Shown here: in pieces, positions 1-11,390 of the stretch
Layout: each line of letters starts with the position of its first letter
How positions within the stretch are numbered: position 1 is the first letter of the stretch
Source: Eutreptiella sp. 'Long Island Sound 2002'
Lineage: Eukaryota; Euglenozoa; Euglenophyceae; Eutreptiales; Eutreptiaceae
Assembly: GCA_964036045.1 (NCBI GenBank)
Contig: OZ038380.1
Location: forward strand, 12,421,629 to 12,485,628
Direction: 5' to 3'
DNA: 64,000 nucleotides
The notes under the pieces: model-generated
Told to the model about the DNA's origin: nothing
The model's database searches: none
What the model saw: the letters and a program-made list of their open reading frames with translations, nothing else
Translations under genes and position numbers: made by a program

Positions 1-1559
1 CTTGGCCATGCAGCCTTTGTGCAGAAGTCATGGTTGGACTGTGGTAAATCATTATTACACACAAAACTGGGGTCTCACCATGTGTTTTTTGCGGCAATGC
101 TGCACTCACAGTTTGTGCCCCACATTGTGGCCAGGGTTCCCCAAAACTGGCTCGGTCTTGGCCATGCAGCCTTTGTGCAGAAGTCATGATTGGACTGTGG
201 TAAATCATTATTGCACACAAAACTGGGGCCTCCCCATGTGTTTTTTGCGGCAATGCTGCACTAACTGTTTGTGCCCCTCATTGTGGTCACAATGCTCCAG
301 AATGGCTCGGTCTTGGCCATGCAGCCTTTGTGCAGAAGTCATGGTTGGACTGTGGTAAATCATTATTACACACAAAACTGGGGTCTAACCATGTGTTTTT
401 TGCGGCAATGCTGCACTCACAGTTTGTGCCCCACATTGTGGCCACTGTGCCCCAAAACTGGCTCGGTCTTGGCCATGCAGCCTTTGTGCAGAAGTCATGG
501 TTGGACTGTGGTAAATCATTATTACACACAAAACTGGGGTCTCAGCATGTGTTTTTTGCGGCAATGCTGCACTCACTGTTTGTGCCCCACATTGTGGCCA
601 CTGTGCCCCAAAGCTGGCTCGGTCTTGGCCATGCAGCCTTTGTGCAGAAGTCATGGTTGGACTGTGGTAAATCATTATTGCACACAAAACTGGGGTCTAA
701 CCATGTGTTTTTTGCGGCAATGCTGCACTCACTGTTTGTGCCCCAAATTGTGGTCACAATGCTCCAAAGCTGGCTCGGTCTTGGCCATGCACGCTTTGTG
801 CAGAAGTCATGGTTGGACTGTGGTAAATCATTATTACACACAAAACTGGGGTCTCACCGTGTGTTTTTTGCGGCAATGCTGCACTCACTGTTTGTGCCCC
901 ACATTGTGGTCACAATGCTCCAAAACTGGCTCGGTCTTGGCCATGCAGCCTTTGTGCAGAAGTCATAATTGGACTGTGGTAAATCATTATTGCACACAAA
1001 ACCGGGGTCTAACCATGTGTTTTTTGCGGCAATGCTGCACTCACTGTTTGTGCCCCACATTGTGGTCACTGTGCCCCAAACCTGGCTCGGTCTTGGCCAT
1101 GCAGCCTTTGTGCAGAAGTCATGGTTGGACTGTGGTAAATCATTATTACACACAAAACTGGGGTCTAACCATGTGCTTTTTGCGGCAATGCTGCACTCAC
1201 TGTTTGTGCCCCACATTGTGGTCACTGTGCCTTAAGACTGGCTCGGTCTTGGCCATGCAGCCTTTGTGCAGAAGTCATGGTTGGACTGTGGTAAATCATT
1301 ATTACGCACAAAACTGGGGTCTAACCATGTGTTTTTTGCGGCAATGCTGCACTCACAGTTTGTGCCCCACATTGTGGCCACTGTGCCTTAAGACTGGCTC
1401 GGTCTTGGCAATGCAGCCTTTGTGCAGAAGTCATGGTTGGACTGTGGTAAATCATTATTACACACAGAACTGGGGTCTCACCATGTGTTTTTTGCGGCAA
1501 TGCTGCACTCACAGTTTGTGCCCCTCATTGTGGTCACAATGCTCCAAAACTGGCTCGGT
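1..1559 (+). repeat. mixed monomer block at left edge
   Basis: Ten monomers, mostly with a GCAGCC start. Ends alternate between the CTGTGCCCC and ACAATGCTCC types and the middles between TCACCATG and CTAACCATG. The second monomer (157-311) lacks one base near 303 (CTCCAGAATGG in place of CTCCAAAACTGG), which shifts all downstream monomers by -1. No clear higher-order period is visible here. Confidence 0.85.
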
Positions 1560-3899
1560 CTTGGCCATGCAGCCTTTGTGCAGAAGTCATGGTTGGACTG
1601 TGGTAAATCATTATTGCACACAAAACTGGGGTCTCACCATGTGTTTGTTGCGGCAATGCTGCACTCACAGTTTGTGCCCCTCATTGTCGTCACAATGCTC
1701 CAAAACTGGCTCGGTCTTGGCCATGCATCCTTTGTGCAGAAGTCATGGTTGGACTGTGGTAAATCATTGTTGCACACAAAACTGGGGTCTCACCATGTGT
1801 TTTTTGCGGCAATGCTGCACTCACTGTTTGGGCCCCTCATTGTGGTCACAATGCTCCAAAACTGGCTCGGTCTTGGCCATGCAGCCTTTGTGCAGAAGTC
1901 ATGGTTGGACTGTGGTAAATCATTATTGCACACAAAATTGGGGTCTCACCATGTGTTTTTTGCGGCAATGCTGCACTCACAGTTTGTGCCCCTCATTGTG
2001 GTCACAATGCTCCAAAACTGGCTCGGTCTTGGCCATGCATCCTTTGTGCAGAAGTCATGGTTGGACTGTGGTAAATCATTGTTGCACACAAACCTGGGGT
2101 CTCACCATGTGTTTTTTGCGGCAATGCTGCACTCACAGTTTGTGCCCCTCATTGTGGTCACAATGCTCCAAAACTGGCTCGGTCTTGGCCATGCAGCCTT
2201 TGTGCAGAAGTCATGGTTGGACTGTGGTAAATCATTATTGCACACAAAACTGGGGTCTCACCATGTGTTTTTTGCGGCAATGCTGCACTCACTGTTTGTG
2301 CCCCACATTGTGGTCACAATGCTCCAAAACTGGCTCGGTCTTGGCCATGCAGCCTTTGTGCAGAAGTCATGGTTGGACTGTGGTAAATCATTATTGCACA
2401 CAAAACTGGGGTCTCACCATGTGTTTTTTGCGGCAATGCTGCACTCACAGTTTGTGCCCCTCATTGTGGTCACAATGCTCCAAAACTGGCTCGGTCTTGG
2501 CCATGCAGCCTTTGTGCAGAAGTCATGGTTGGACTGTGGTAAATCATTATTGCACACAAAACTGGGGTCTCACCATGTGTTTTTTGCGGCAATGCTGCAC
2601 TCACAGTTTGTGCCCCTCATTGTCGTCACAATGCTCCAAAACTGGCTCGGTCTTGGCCATGCATCCTTTGTGCAGAAGTCATGGTTGGACTGTGGTAAAT
2701 CATTGTTGCACACAAAACTGGGGTCTCACCATGTGTTTTTTGCGGCAATGCTGCACTCACTGTTTGTGCCCCTCATTGTGGTCACAATGCTCCAAAGCTG
2801 ACTCGGTCTTGGCCATGCAGCCTTTGTGCAGAAGTCATGGTTGGACTGTGGTAAATCATTATTACACACAAAACTGGGGTCTCACCGTGTGTTTTTTGCG
2901 GCAATGCTGCACTCACAGTTTGTGCCCCTCATTGTCGTCACAATGCTCCAAAACTGGCTCGGTCTTGGCCATGCATCCTTTGAGCAGACGTCATGGTTGG
3001 ACTGTGGTAAATCATTGTTGCACACAAAACTGGGGTCTCACCATGTGTTTTTTGCGGCAATGCTGCACTCACTGTTTGTGCCCCTCATTGTGGTCACAAT
3101 GCTCCAAAGCTGGCTCGGTCTTGGCCATGCAGCCTTTGTGCAGAAGTCATGGTTGGACTGTGGTAAATCATTATTGCACACAAAACTGGGGTCTCACCAT
3201 GTGTTTTTTGCGGCAATGCTGCACTCACAGTTTGTGCCCCTCATTGTGGTCACAATGCTCCAAAACTGGCTCGGTCTTGGCCATGCATCCTTTGTGCAGA
3301 AGTCATGGTTGGACTGTGGTAAATCATTGTTGCACACAAAACTGGGGTCTCACCATGTGTTTTTTGCGGCAATGCTGCACTCACAGTTTGTGCCCCTCAT
3401 TGTGGTCACAATGCTCCAAAACTGGCTCGGTCTTGGCCATGCAGCCTTTGTGCAGAAGTCATGGTTGGACTGTGGTAAATCATTATTGCACACAAAACTG
3501 GGGTCTCACCATGTGTTTTTTGCGGCAATGCTGCACTCACTGTTTGTGCCCCACATTGTGGTCACAATGCTCCAAAGCTGGCTCGGTCTTGGCCATGCAG
3601 CCTTTGTGCAGAAGTCATGGTTGGACGGTGGTAAATCATTATTACACACAAAACAGGGGTCTCACCATGTGTTTTTTGCGGCAATGCTGCACTCACAGTT
3701 TGTGCCCCTCATTGTCGTCACAATGCTCCAAAACTGGCTCGGTCTTGGCCATGCATCCTTTGTGCAGAAGTCATGGTTGGACTGTGGTAAATCATTGTTG
3801 CACACAAAACTGGGGTCTCACCATGTGTTTTTAGCGGCAATGCTGCACTCACAGTTTGTGCCCCTCATTGTGGTCACAATGCTCCAAAACTGGCTCGGT
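1560..3899 (+). repeat. irregular dimeric higher-order region
   Basis: Fifteen monomers of two alternating types. One has GCAGCC at position 11 and ATTATTGC or ATTATTAC at about 50. The other has GCATCC and ATTGTTGC, always together. The second type starts at 1,716, 2,028, 2,652, 2,964, 3,276 and 3,744, so spacings are 312, 624, 312, 312 and 468 bp: a dimer with slips. Most ends are the CCCCTCATTGTGGTCACAATGCTCC type. A substitution in the T run near 3,833 (TTTTTAGCGG) adds a stop to the open frame. Confidence 0.85.
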
Positions 3900-4679
3900 C
3901 TTGGCCATGCAGCCTTTGTGCAGAAGTCATGGTTGGACTGTGGTAAATCATTATTGCACACAAAACTGGGGTCTCACCATGTGTTTTTTGCGGCAATGCT
4001 GCACTCACAGTTTGTGCCCCTCATTGTGGTCACAATGCTCCAAAACTGGCTCGGTCTTGGCCATGCATCCTTTGTGCAGAAGTCATGGTTGGACTGTGGT
4101 AAATCATTGTTGCACACAAAACTGGGGTCTCACCATGTGTTTTTTGCGGCAATGCTGCACTCACAGTTTGTGCCCCTCATTGTGGTCACAATGCTCCAAA
4201 ACTGGCTCGGTCTTGGCCATGCAGCCTTTGTGCAGAAGTCATGGTTGGACTGTGGTAAATCATTATTGCACACAAAACAGGGGTCTCACCATGTGTTTTT
4301 TGCGGCAATGCTGCACTCACTGTTTGTGCCCCACATTGTGGCCACTGTGCCCCAAAACTGGCTCGGTCTTGGCCATGCAGCCTTTGTGCAGAAGTCATGG
4401 TTGGACTGTGGTAAATCATTATTACACACAAAACAGGGGTCTCACCATGTGTTTTTTGCGGCAATGCTGCACTCACAGTTTGTGCCCCACATTGTGGCCA
4501 CTGTGCCCCAAAACTGGCTCGGTCTTGGCCATGCAGCCTTTGTGCAGAAGTCATGATTGGACTGTGGTAAATCATTATTACACACAAAACTGGGGTCTAA
4601 CCATGTGTTTTTTGCGGCAATGCTGCACTCACAGTTTGTGCCCCTCATTGTGGTCACAATGCTCCGAAACTGGCTCGGT
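3900..4679 (+). repeat. 5-monomer HOR, copy 1 (780 bp)
   Basis: Monomer order by variant: GCAGCC with ATTGC; GCATCC with ATTGTTGC; GCAGCC with AAACAGGGG and TTGC; GCAGCC with AAACAGGGG and TTAC; CATGATTGG with a GCTCCGAAAC end. It matches the next two units over most of its length. The clear difference is the end of its third monomer, GGCCACTGTGCCCC near 4,340, where copies 2 and 3 have GGTCACAATGCTCC. Confidence 0.85.
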
Positions 4680-5459
4680 CTTGGCCATGCAGCCTTTGTG
4701 CAGAAGTCATGGTTGGACTGTGGTAAATCATTATTGCACACAAAACTGGGGTCTCACCATGTGTTTTTTGCGGCAATGCTGCACTCACAGTTTGTGCCCC
4801 TCATTGTGGTCACAATGCTCCAAAACTGGCTCGGTCTTGGCCATGCATCCTTTGTGCAGAAGTCATGGTTGGACTGTGGTAAATCACTGTTGCACACAAA
4901 ACTGGGGTCTCACCATGTGTTTTTTGCGGCAATGCTGCACTCACAGTTTGTGCCCCTCATTGTGGTCACAATGCTCCAAAACTGGCTCGGTCTTGGCCAT
5001 GCAGCCTTTGTGCAGAAGTCATGGTTGGACTGTGGTAAATCATTATTGCACACAAAACAGGGGTCTCACCATGTGTTTTTTGCGGCAATGCTGCACTCAC
5101 TGTTTGTGCCCCACATTGTGGTCACAATGCTCCAAAGCTGGCTCGGTCTTGGCCATGCAGCCTTTGTGCAGAAGTCATGGTTGGACTGTGGTAAATCATT
5201 ATTACACACAAAACAGGGGTCTCACCATGTGTTTTTTGCGGCAATGCTGCACTCACAGTTTGTGCCCCACATTGTGGCCACTGTGCCCCAAAACTGGCTC
5301 GGTCTTGGCCATGCAGCCTTTGTGCAGAAGTCATGATTGGACTGTGGTAAATCATTATTACACACAAAACTGGGGTCTAACCATGTGTTTTTTGCGGCAA
5401 TGCTGCACTCACAGTTTGTGCCCCTCATTGTGGTCACAATGCTCCGAAACTGGCTCGGT
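4680..5459 (+). repeat. 5-monomer HOR, copy 2 (780 bp)
   Basis: Same five variant monomers in the same order. It is nearly identical to copy 3: in line-by-line comparison at a 780-bp offset the only difference I saw is AATCACTG near 4,886 against AATCATTG near 5,666. This implies very recent duplication. Confidence 0.9.
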
Positions 5460-6239
5460 CTTGGCCATGCAGCCTTTGTGCAGAAGTCATGGTTGGACTG
5501 TGGTAAATCATTATTGCACACAAAACTGGGGTCTCACCATGTGTTTTTTGCGGCAATGCTGCACTCACAGTTTGTGCCCCTCATTGTGGTCACAATGCTC
5601 CAAAACTGGCTCGGTCTTGGCCATGCATCCTTTGTGCAGAAGTCATGGTTGGACTGTGGTAAATCATTGTTGCACACAAAACTGGGGTCTCACCATGTGT
5701 TTTTTGCGGCAATGCTGCACTCACAGTTTGTGCCCCTCATTGTGGTCACAATGCTCCAAAACTGGCTCGGTCTTGGCCATGCAGCCTTTGTGCAGAAGTC
5801 ATGGTTGGACTGTGGTAAATCATTATTGCACACAAAACAGGGGTCTCACCATGTGTTTTTTGCGGCAATGCTGCACTCACTGTTTGTGCCCCACATTGTG
5901 GTCACAATGCTCCAAAGCTGGCTCGGTCTTGGCCATGCAGCCTTTGTGCAGAAGTCATGGTTGGACTGTGGTAAATCATTATTACACACAAAACAGGGGT
6001 CTCACCATGTGTTTTTTGCGGCAATGCTGCACTCACAGTTTGTGCCCCACATTGTGGCCACTGTGCCCCAAAACTGGCTCGGTCTTGGCCATGCAGCCTT
6101 TGTGCAGAAGTCATGATTGGACTGTGGTAAATCATTATTACACACAAAACTGGGGTCTAACCATGTGTTTTTTGCGGCAATGCTGCACTCACAGTTTGTG
6201 CCCCTCATTGTGGTCACAATGCTCCGAAACTGGCTCGGT
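5460..6239 (+). repeat. 5-monomer HOR, copy 3 (780 bp)
   Basis: Third unit of the 780-bp tandem HOR. The pattern stops after 6,239: the next monomer has an AAACAGGGG middle and a GGCCACTGTGCCCC end, and the one after carries GCAGTT and GATTCGACTG. Copies 2 and 3 are the closest pair. Confidence 0.9.
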
Positions 6240-8113
6240 CTTGGCCATGCAGCCTTTGTGCAGAAGTCATGGTTGGACTGTGGTAAATCATTATTGCACA
6301 CAAAACAGGGGTCTCACCATGTGTTTTTTGCGGCAATGCTGCACTCACAGTTTGTGCCCCACATTGTGGCCACTGTGCCCCAAAACTGGCTCGGTCTTGG
6401 CCATGCAGTTTTTGTGCAGAAGTCATGATTCGACTGTGGTAAATCATTATTACACACAAAACTGGGGCCTCACCGTATGTTTTTTGCGGCAACCCTGCAC
6501 TCACTGTTTGTGCTCCACATTGTGGCCACTGTGCCCCAAAACTGGCTCGGTCTTGGCCATGCAGTTTTTCTGCAGAAGTCATGGTTGGACTGTGGTAAAT
6601 CATTATTACACACAAAACTGGGGTCTCACCATGTGTTTTTTGCGGCAATGCTGCACTCACAGTTTGTGCCCCACATTGTAGTCACAATGCTCCAAAACTG
6701 GCTCGGTCTTGGCCATGCAGCCTTTGTGCAGAAGTCATGATTGGACTGTGGTAAATCATTATTGCACACAAAACTGGGGTCACACCATGTGTTTTTTGCG
6801 GCAATGCTGCACTGACAGTTTGTGCCCCACATTGTGGTCACAATGCTCCAAAACTGGCTCGGTCTTGGCCATGCAGCCTTTGTGCAGAAGTCATGGTTGG
6901 ACTGTGGTAAATCATTATTACACACAAAAACAGGGGTCTCACCACGTGCTTTTTGCGGCAATGCTGCACTCACTGTTTGTGCCCCACATTGTGGCCACTG
7001 TGCCCCACAACTGGCTCGGTCTTGGCCATGCAGCCTTTGTGCAGAAGTCATGATTGGACTGTGGTAAATCATTATTACACACAAAACTGGGGCCTCACCG
7101 TGTGTTTTTTGCGGCAATGCTGCACTCACTGTTTGTGCCCCAAATTGTGGTCACAATGCTCCAAAACTGGGTCGGTCTTGGCCATGCAGCCTTTGTGCAG
7201 AAGTCATGGTTGGACTGTGGTAAATCATTATTACACACCAAACTGGGGTCTCACCATGTGTTTTTTGCGGCAATGCTGCACTCACAGTTTGTGCCCCACA
7301 TTGTGGCCACTGTGCCCCAAAGCTGGCTCGGTCTTGGCCATGCATCCTTTGTGCAGAAGTCATGATTGGACTGTCGTAAATCATTATTACACACAAAACT
7401 GGGGTCTCACCATGTGTTTTTTGCGGCAATGCTGCACTCACAGTTTGTGCCCCACATTGTGGCCACTGTGCCCCAAAACTGGCTCGGTATTGGCCATGCA
7501 GCCTTTGTGCAGAAGTCATGGTTGGACTGTGGTAAATCATTATTGCACACAAAACTGGGGTCTCACCGTATGTTTTTTGCGGCAATGCTGCACTCACAGT
7601 TTGTGCCCCACATTGTGGCCACTATGCCCCAAAACTGGCTCGGTCTTGGCCATGCAGTTTTTGTGCAGAAGTCATGATTGAACTGTGGTAAATCATTATT
7701 ACACACAAAACTGGGGTCTAACCATGTGTTTTTTGCGGCAATGCTGCACTCACAGTTTGTGCCCCACATTGTGGCCACAATGCTCCGAAACTGGCTCGGT
7801 CTTGGCCATGCATCCTTTGTGCAGAAGTCATGATTGAACTGTGGTAAATCATTATTACACACAAAACTGGGGTCTCACCATGTATTTTTTGCGGCAATGC
7901 TGCACTCACTGTTTGTGCCCCACATTGTGGTCACTGTGCCCCAAAACTGGCTCGGTCTTGGCCGTGCAGCCTTTGTGCAGAAGTCATGGTTGGACTGTGG
8001 TAAATCATTATTACACACAAAAACAGGGGTCTCACCACGTGCTTTTTGTGGCAATGCTGCACTCACAGTTTGTGCCCCACATTGTGGCCACTGTGCCCCA
8101 AAACTGGCTCCGT
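6240..8113 (+). repeat. mixed monomers with first +A cassette members
   Basis: Twelve monomers of mixed type. Two have an extra A in the CACACAAAA run, at about 6,926 and 8,020, each followed by CAGGGGTCTCACCACGTGC. The first +A monomer (6,864-7,020) is preceded by one with the rare CTGCACTGACAG change (6,708-6,863). The two +A sites are 1,093 bp apart, seven monomers plus the extra base. Confidence 0.85.
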
Positions 8114-11100
8114 CTTGGCCATGCAGCCTTTGTGCAGAAGTCACGGTTGGACTGTGGTAAATCATTATTGCACACAAAACTGGGGTCTAACCATGTGTAT
8201 TTTGCGGCAATGCTGCACTCACTGTTTGTGCCCCTCATTGTGGTCACAATGCTCCAAAACTGGGTCGGTCATGGCCATGCAGCCTTTGTGCAGAAGTCAT
8301 GGTTGGACTGTGGTAAATCATTATTACACACCAAACTGGGGTCTCACCATGTGTTTTTTGCGGCAATGCTGCACTCACAGTTTGTGCCCCACATTGTGGC
8401 CACTGTGCCCCAAAACTGGCTCGGTCTTGGCCATGCAGCCTTTGTGCAGAAGTCATGGTTGGACTGCGGTAAATCATTATTACACACAAAACTGGGGTCT
8501 CACCATGTGTTTTTTGCGGCAATGCTGCACTCACAGTTTGTGCCGCACATTGTGGCCACTATGCCCCAAACTTGGCTCGGTCTTGGCCATGCATCCTTTG
8601 TGCAGAAGTCATGATTGAACTGTGGTGAATCATTATTACACACAAAACTGGGGTCTAACCATGTGTTTTTTGCGGCAATGCTGCACTCACAGTTTGTGCC
8701 CCTCATTGTGGTCACAATGCTCCGAAACTGGCTCGGTCTTGGCCATGCAGCCTTTGTGCAGAAGTCATGATTGGACTGTGGTAAATCATTATTGCACACA
8801 AAACAGGGGTCTCACCATGTGATTTTTGCGGCAATGCTGCACTCACAGTTTGTGCCGCACATTGTGGCCACTATGCCCCAAAACTGGCTCGGTCTTGGCC
8901 ATGCAGTTTTTGTGCAGAAGTCATGATTGGACTGTGGTAAATCATTATTACACACAAAACTGGGGCCTCACCGTTTGTTTTTTGCGGCAATGCTGCACTC
9001 ACAGTTTGTGCCCCACATTGTGGCCACTATGCCCCAAAACTGGCTCGGTCTTGGCCATGCAGCCTTTGTGCGGAAGTCATGGTTGGACTGTGGTAAATCA
9101 TTATTACACACAAAACTGGGGTCTCAGCATGTGTTTTTTGCGGCAATGCTGCACTCACAGTTTGTGCCCCACATTGTGGCCACTGTGCCCCAAAACTGGC
9201 TCGGTCCCGGCCATGCAGCATTTGTGCAGAAGTCATGGTTGGACTGTGGTAAATCATTATTGCACACAAAACTGGGGTCTAACCATGTGTTTTTTGCGGC
9301 AATGCTGCACTCACAGTTTGTGCCCCACATTGTGGCCACAATGCTCCAAAACTGGCTCGGTCTTGGCCATGCAGCCTTTGTGCAGAAGTCATGGTTGGAC
9401 TGTGGTAAATCATTATTACACACAAAACCGGGGTCTAACCATGTGTTTTTTGCGGCAATGCTGCACTCACTGTTTGTGCCCCACATTGTGGCCACTGTGC
9501 CCCAAAGCTGGCTCGGTCTTGGCCATGCAGCCTTTGTGCGGAAGTCATGGTTGGACTGTGGTAAATCATTATTACACACAAAACTGGGGTCTCAGCATGT
9601 GTTTTTTGTGGCAATGCTGCACTCACAGTTTGTGCCGCACATTGTGGCCACTATGCCCCAAAGCTGGCTCGGTCTTGGCCATGCAGCCTTTGTGCAGAAG
9701 TCATGGTTGGACTGTGGTGAATCATTATTACACACAAAACTGGGGTCTAACCATGTGTTTTTTGCGGCAATGCTGCACTCACTGTTTGTGCCCCACATTG
9801 TGGCCACTGTGCCCCAAAGCTGGCTCGGTCTTGGCCATGCAGCCTTTGTGCGGAAGTCATGGTTGGACTGTGGTAAATCATTATTACACACAAAACTGGG
9901 GTCTAACCATGTATTTTTTGCGGCAATGCTGCACTCACAGTTTGTGCCCCACATTGTGGCCACTGTGCTCCAAAACTGGCTCGGTCTTGGCCATGCAGCC
10001 TTTGTGCAGAAGTCATGGTTGGACTGTGGTAAATAATTATTACACACAAAACTGGGGTCTAACCATGTGCTTTTTGCGGCAATGCTGCACTCACAGTTTG
10101 TGCCCCACATTGTGGCCACTGTGCTCCAAAACTGGCTCGGTCTTGGCCATGCAGCCTTTGTGCAGAAGTCATGGTTGGACTGTGGTAAATAATTATTACA
10201 CACAAAACTGGGGTCTAACCATGTGCTTTTTGCGGCAATGCTGCACTCACTGTTTGTGCCCCACATTGTGGCCACTGTGCCCCAAAACTGGCTCGGTCTT
10301 GGCCATGCAGCCTTTGTGCAGAAGTCATGGTTGGACTGTGGTAAATCATTATTACACACAAAACAGGGGTCTAACCCTGTGTTTTTTGCGGCAATGCTGC
10401 ACTCACAGTTTGTGCCCCTCATTGTGGTCACAATGCTCCAAAACTGGCTCGGTCTTGGCCATGCAGCCTTTGTGCAGAAGTCATGGTTGGACTGTGGTAA
10501 ATCATTATTACACACAAAACAGGGGTCTAACCATGTGTTTTTTGCGGCAATGCTGCACTCACTGTTTGTGCCCCTCATTGTGGTCACAATGCTCCGAAAC
10601 TGGCTCGGTCTTGGCCATGCAGCCTTTGTGCAGAAGTCATGATTCGACTGTGGTAAATCATTTTTGCACACAAAACAGGGGTCTCACCATGTGTTTTTTG
10701 CGGCAATGCTGCACTCACAGTTTGTGCCCCACATTGTGGCCACTGTGCCCCAAAACTGGCTCGGTCTTGGCCATGCAGTTTTTGTGCAGAAGTCATGGTT
10801 GGACTGTGGTAAATCATTATTACAAACAAAACTGGGGTCTCACCATGTGTTTTTTGCGGCAATGCTGCACTCACAGTTTGTGCCCCACATTGTGGCCACT
10901 ATGCCCCAAAACTGGCTCGGTCTTGGCCATGCAGCCTTTGTGCAGAAATCATGATTGGACTGTGGTAAATCATTATTGCACACAAAACTGGGGTCACAGC
11001 ATGTGTTTTTTGCGGCAATGCTGCACTGACAGTTTGTGCCCCACATTGTGGTCACAATGCTCCAAAACTGGCTCGGTCTTGGCCATGCAGCCTTTGTGCA

Positions 11101-11234
11101 GAAGTCATGGTTGGACTGTGGTAAATCATTATTACACACAAAAACTGGGGTCTCAGCACGTGCTTTTTGCGGCAATGCTGCACTCACAGTTTGTGCCCCA
11201 CATTGTGGTCACAATGCTCCAAAACTGGCTCCGT
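8114..11234 (+). repeat. large HOR unit A, 20 monomers plus 1 bp
   Basis: It opens with the marker monomer that follows CTCCGTCTTGG and carries GTCACGGTTGG plus CTAACCATGTGTATTTTG. It runs 3,121 bp to the next such monomer at 11,235 and ends with the GACAG-type and +A monomers (10,922-11,234). Length and boundary markers match later units, but the internal monomer order matches only in part, so I take it as the most diverged member. Confidence 0.65.
9328..9343. other. perfect 16-bp palindrome, example of the monomer dyad
   Basis: CATTGTGGCCACAATG reads the same on both strands. It sits at monomer positions 123-138. Further perfect examples are at 7,767-7,782, 13,541-13,556 and 36,957-36,972. 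The GGTCACAATG variants give the near-palindrome CATTGTG-GT-CACAATG, and the ACTATG and ACTGTG variants keep a partial dyad. Whether a protein binds here or a hairpin forms is not shown by the sequence. Confidence 0.85.
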
Positions 11235-11390
11235 CTTGGCCATGCAGCCTTTGTGCAGAAGTCACGGTTGGACTGTGGTAAATCATTATTGCACACAAAA
11301 CTGGGGTCTAACCATGTGTATTTTGCGGCAATGCTGCACTCACTGTTTGTGCCCCACATTGTGGCCACTGTGCCCCAAAACTGGCTCGGT
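10922..11390 (+). repeat. three-monomer marker cassette at unit A/B junction
   Basis: GACAG monomer (10,922-11,077), +A monomer (11,078-11,234) with CTCAGCACGTGC, then the CTCCGTC/TCACGG/TGTATTTTG monomer (11,235-11,390). It spans the junction of large units A and B. Partial versions, without the GACAG member, lie at 7,957-8,269 and 14,682-14,994. Only the third member is present at 17,959-18,114. Confidence 0.88.
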
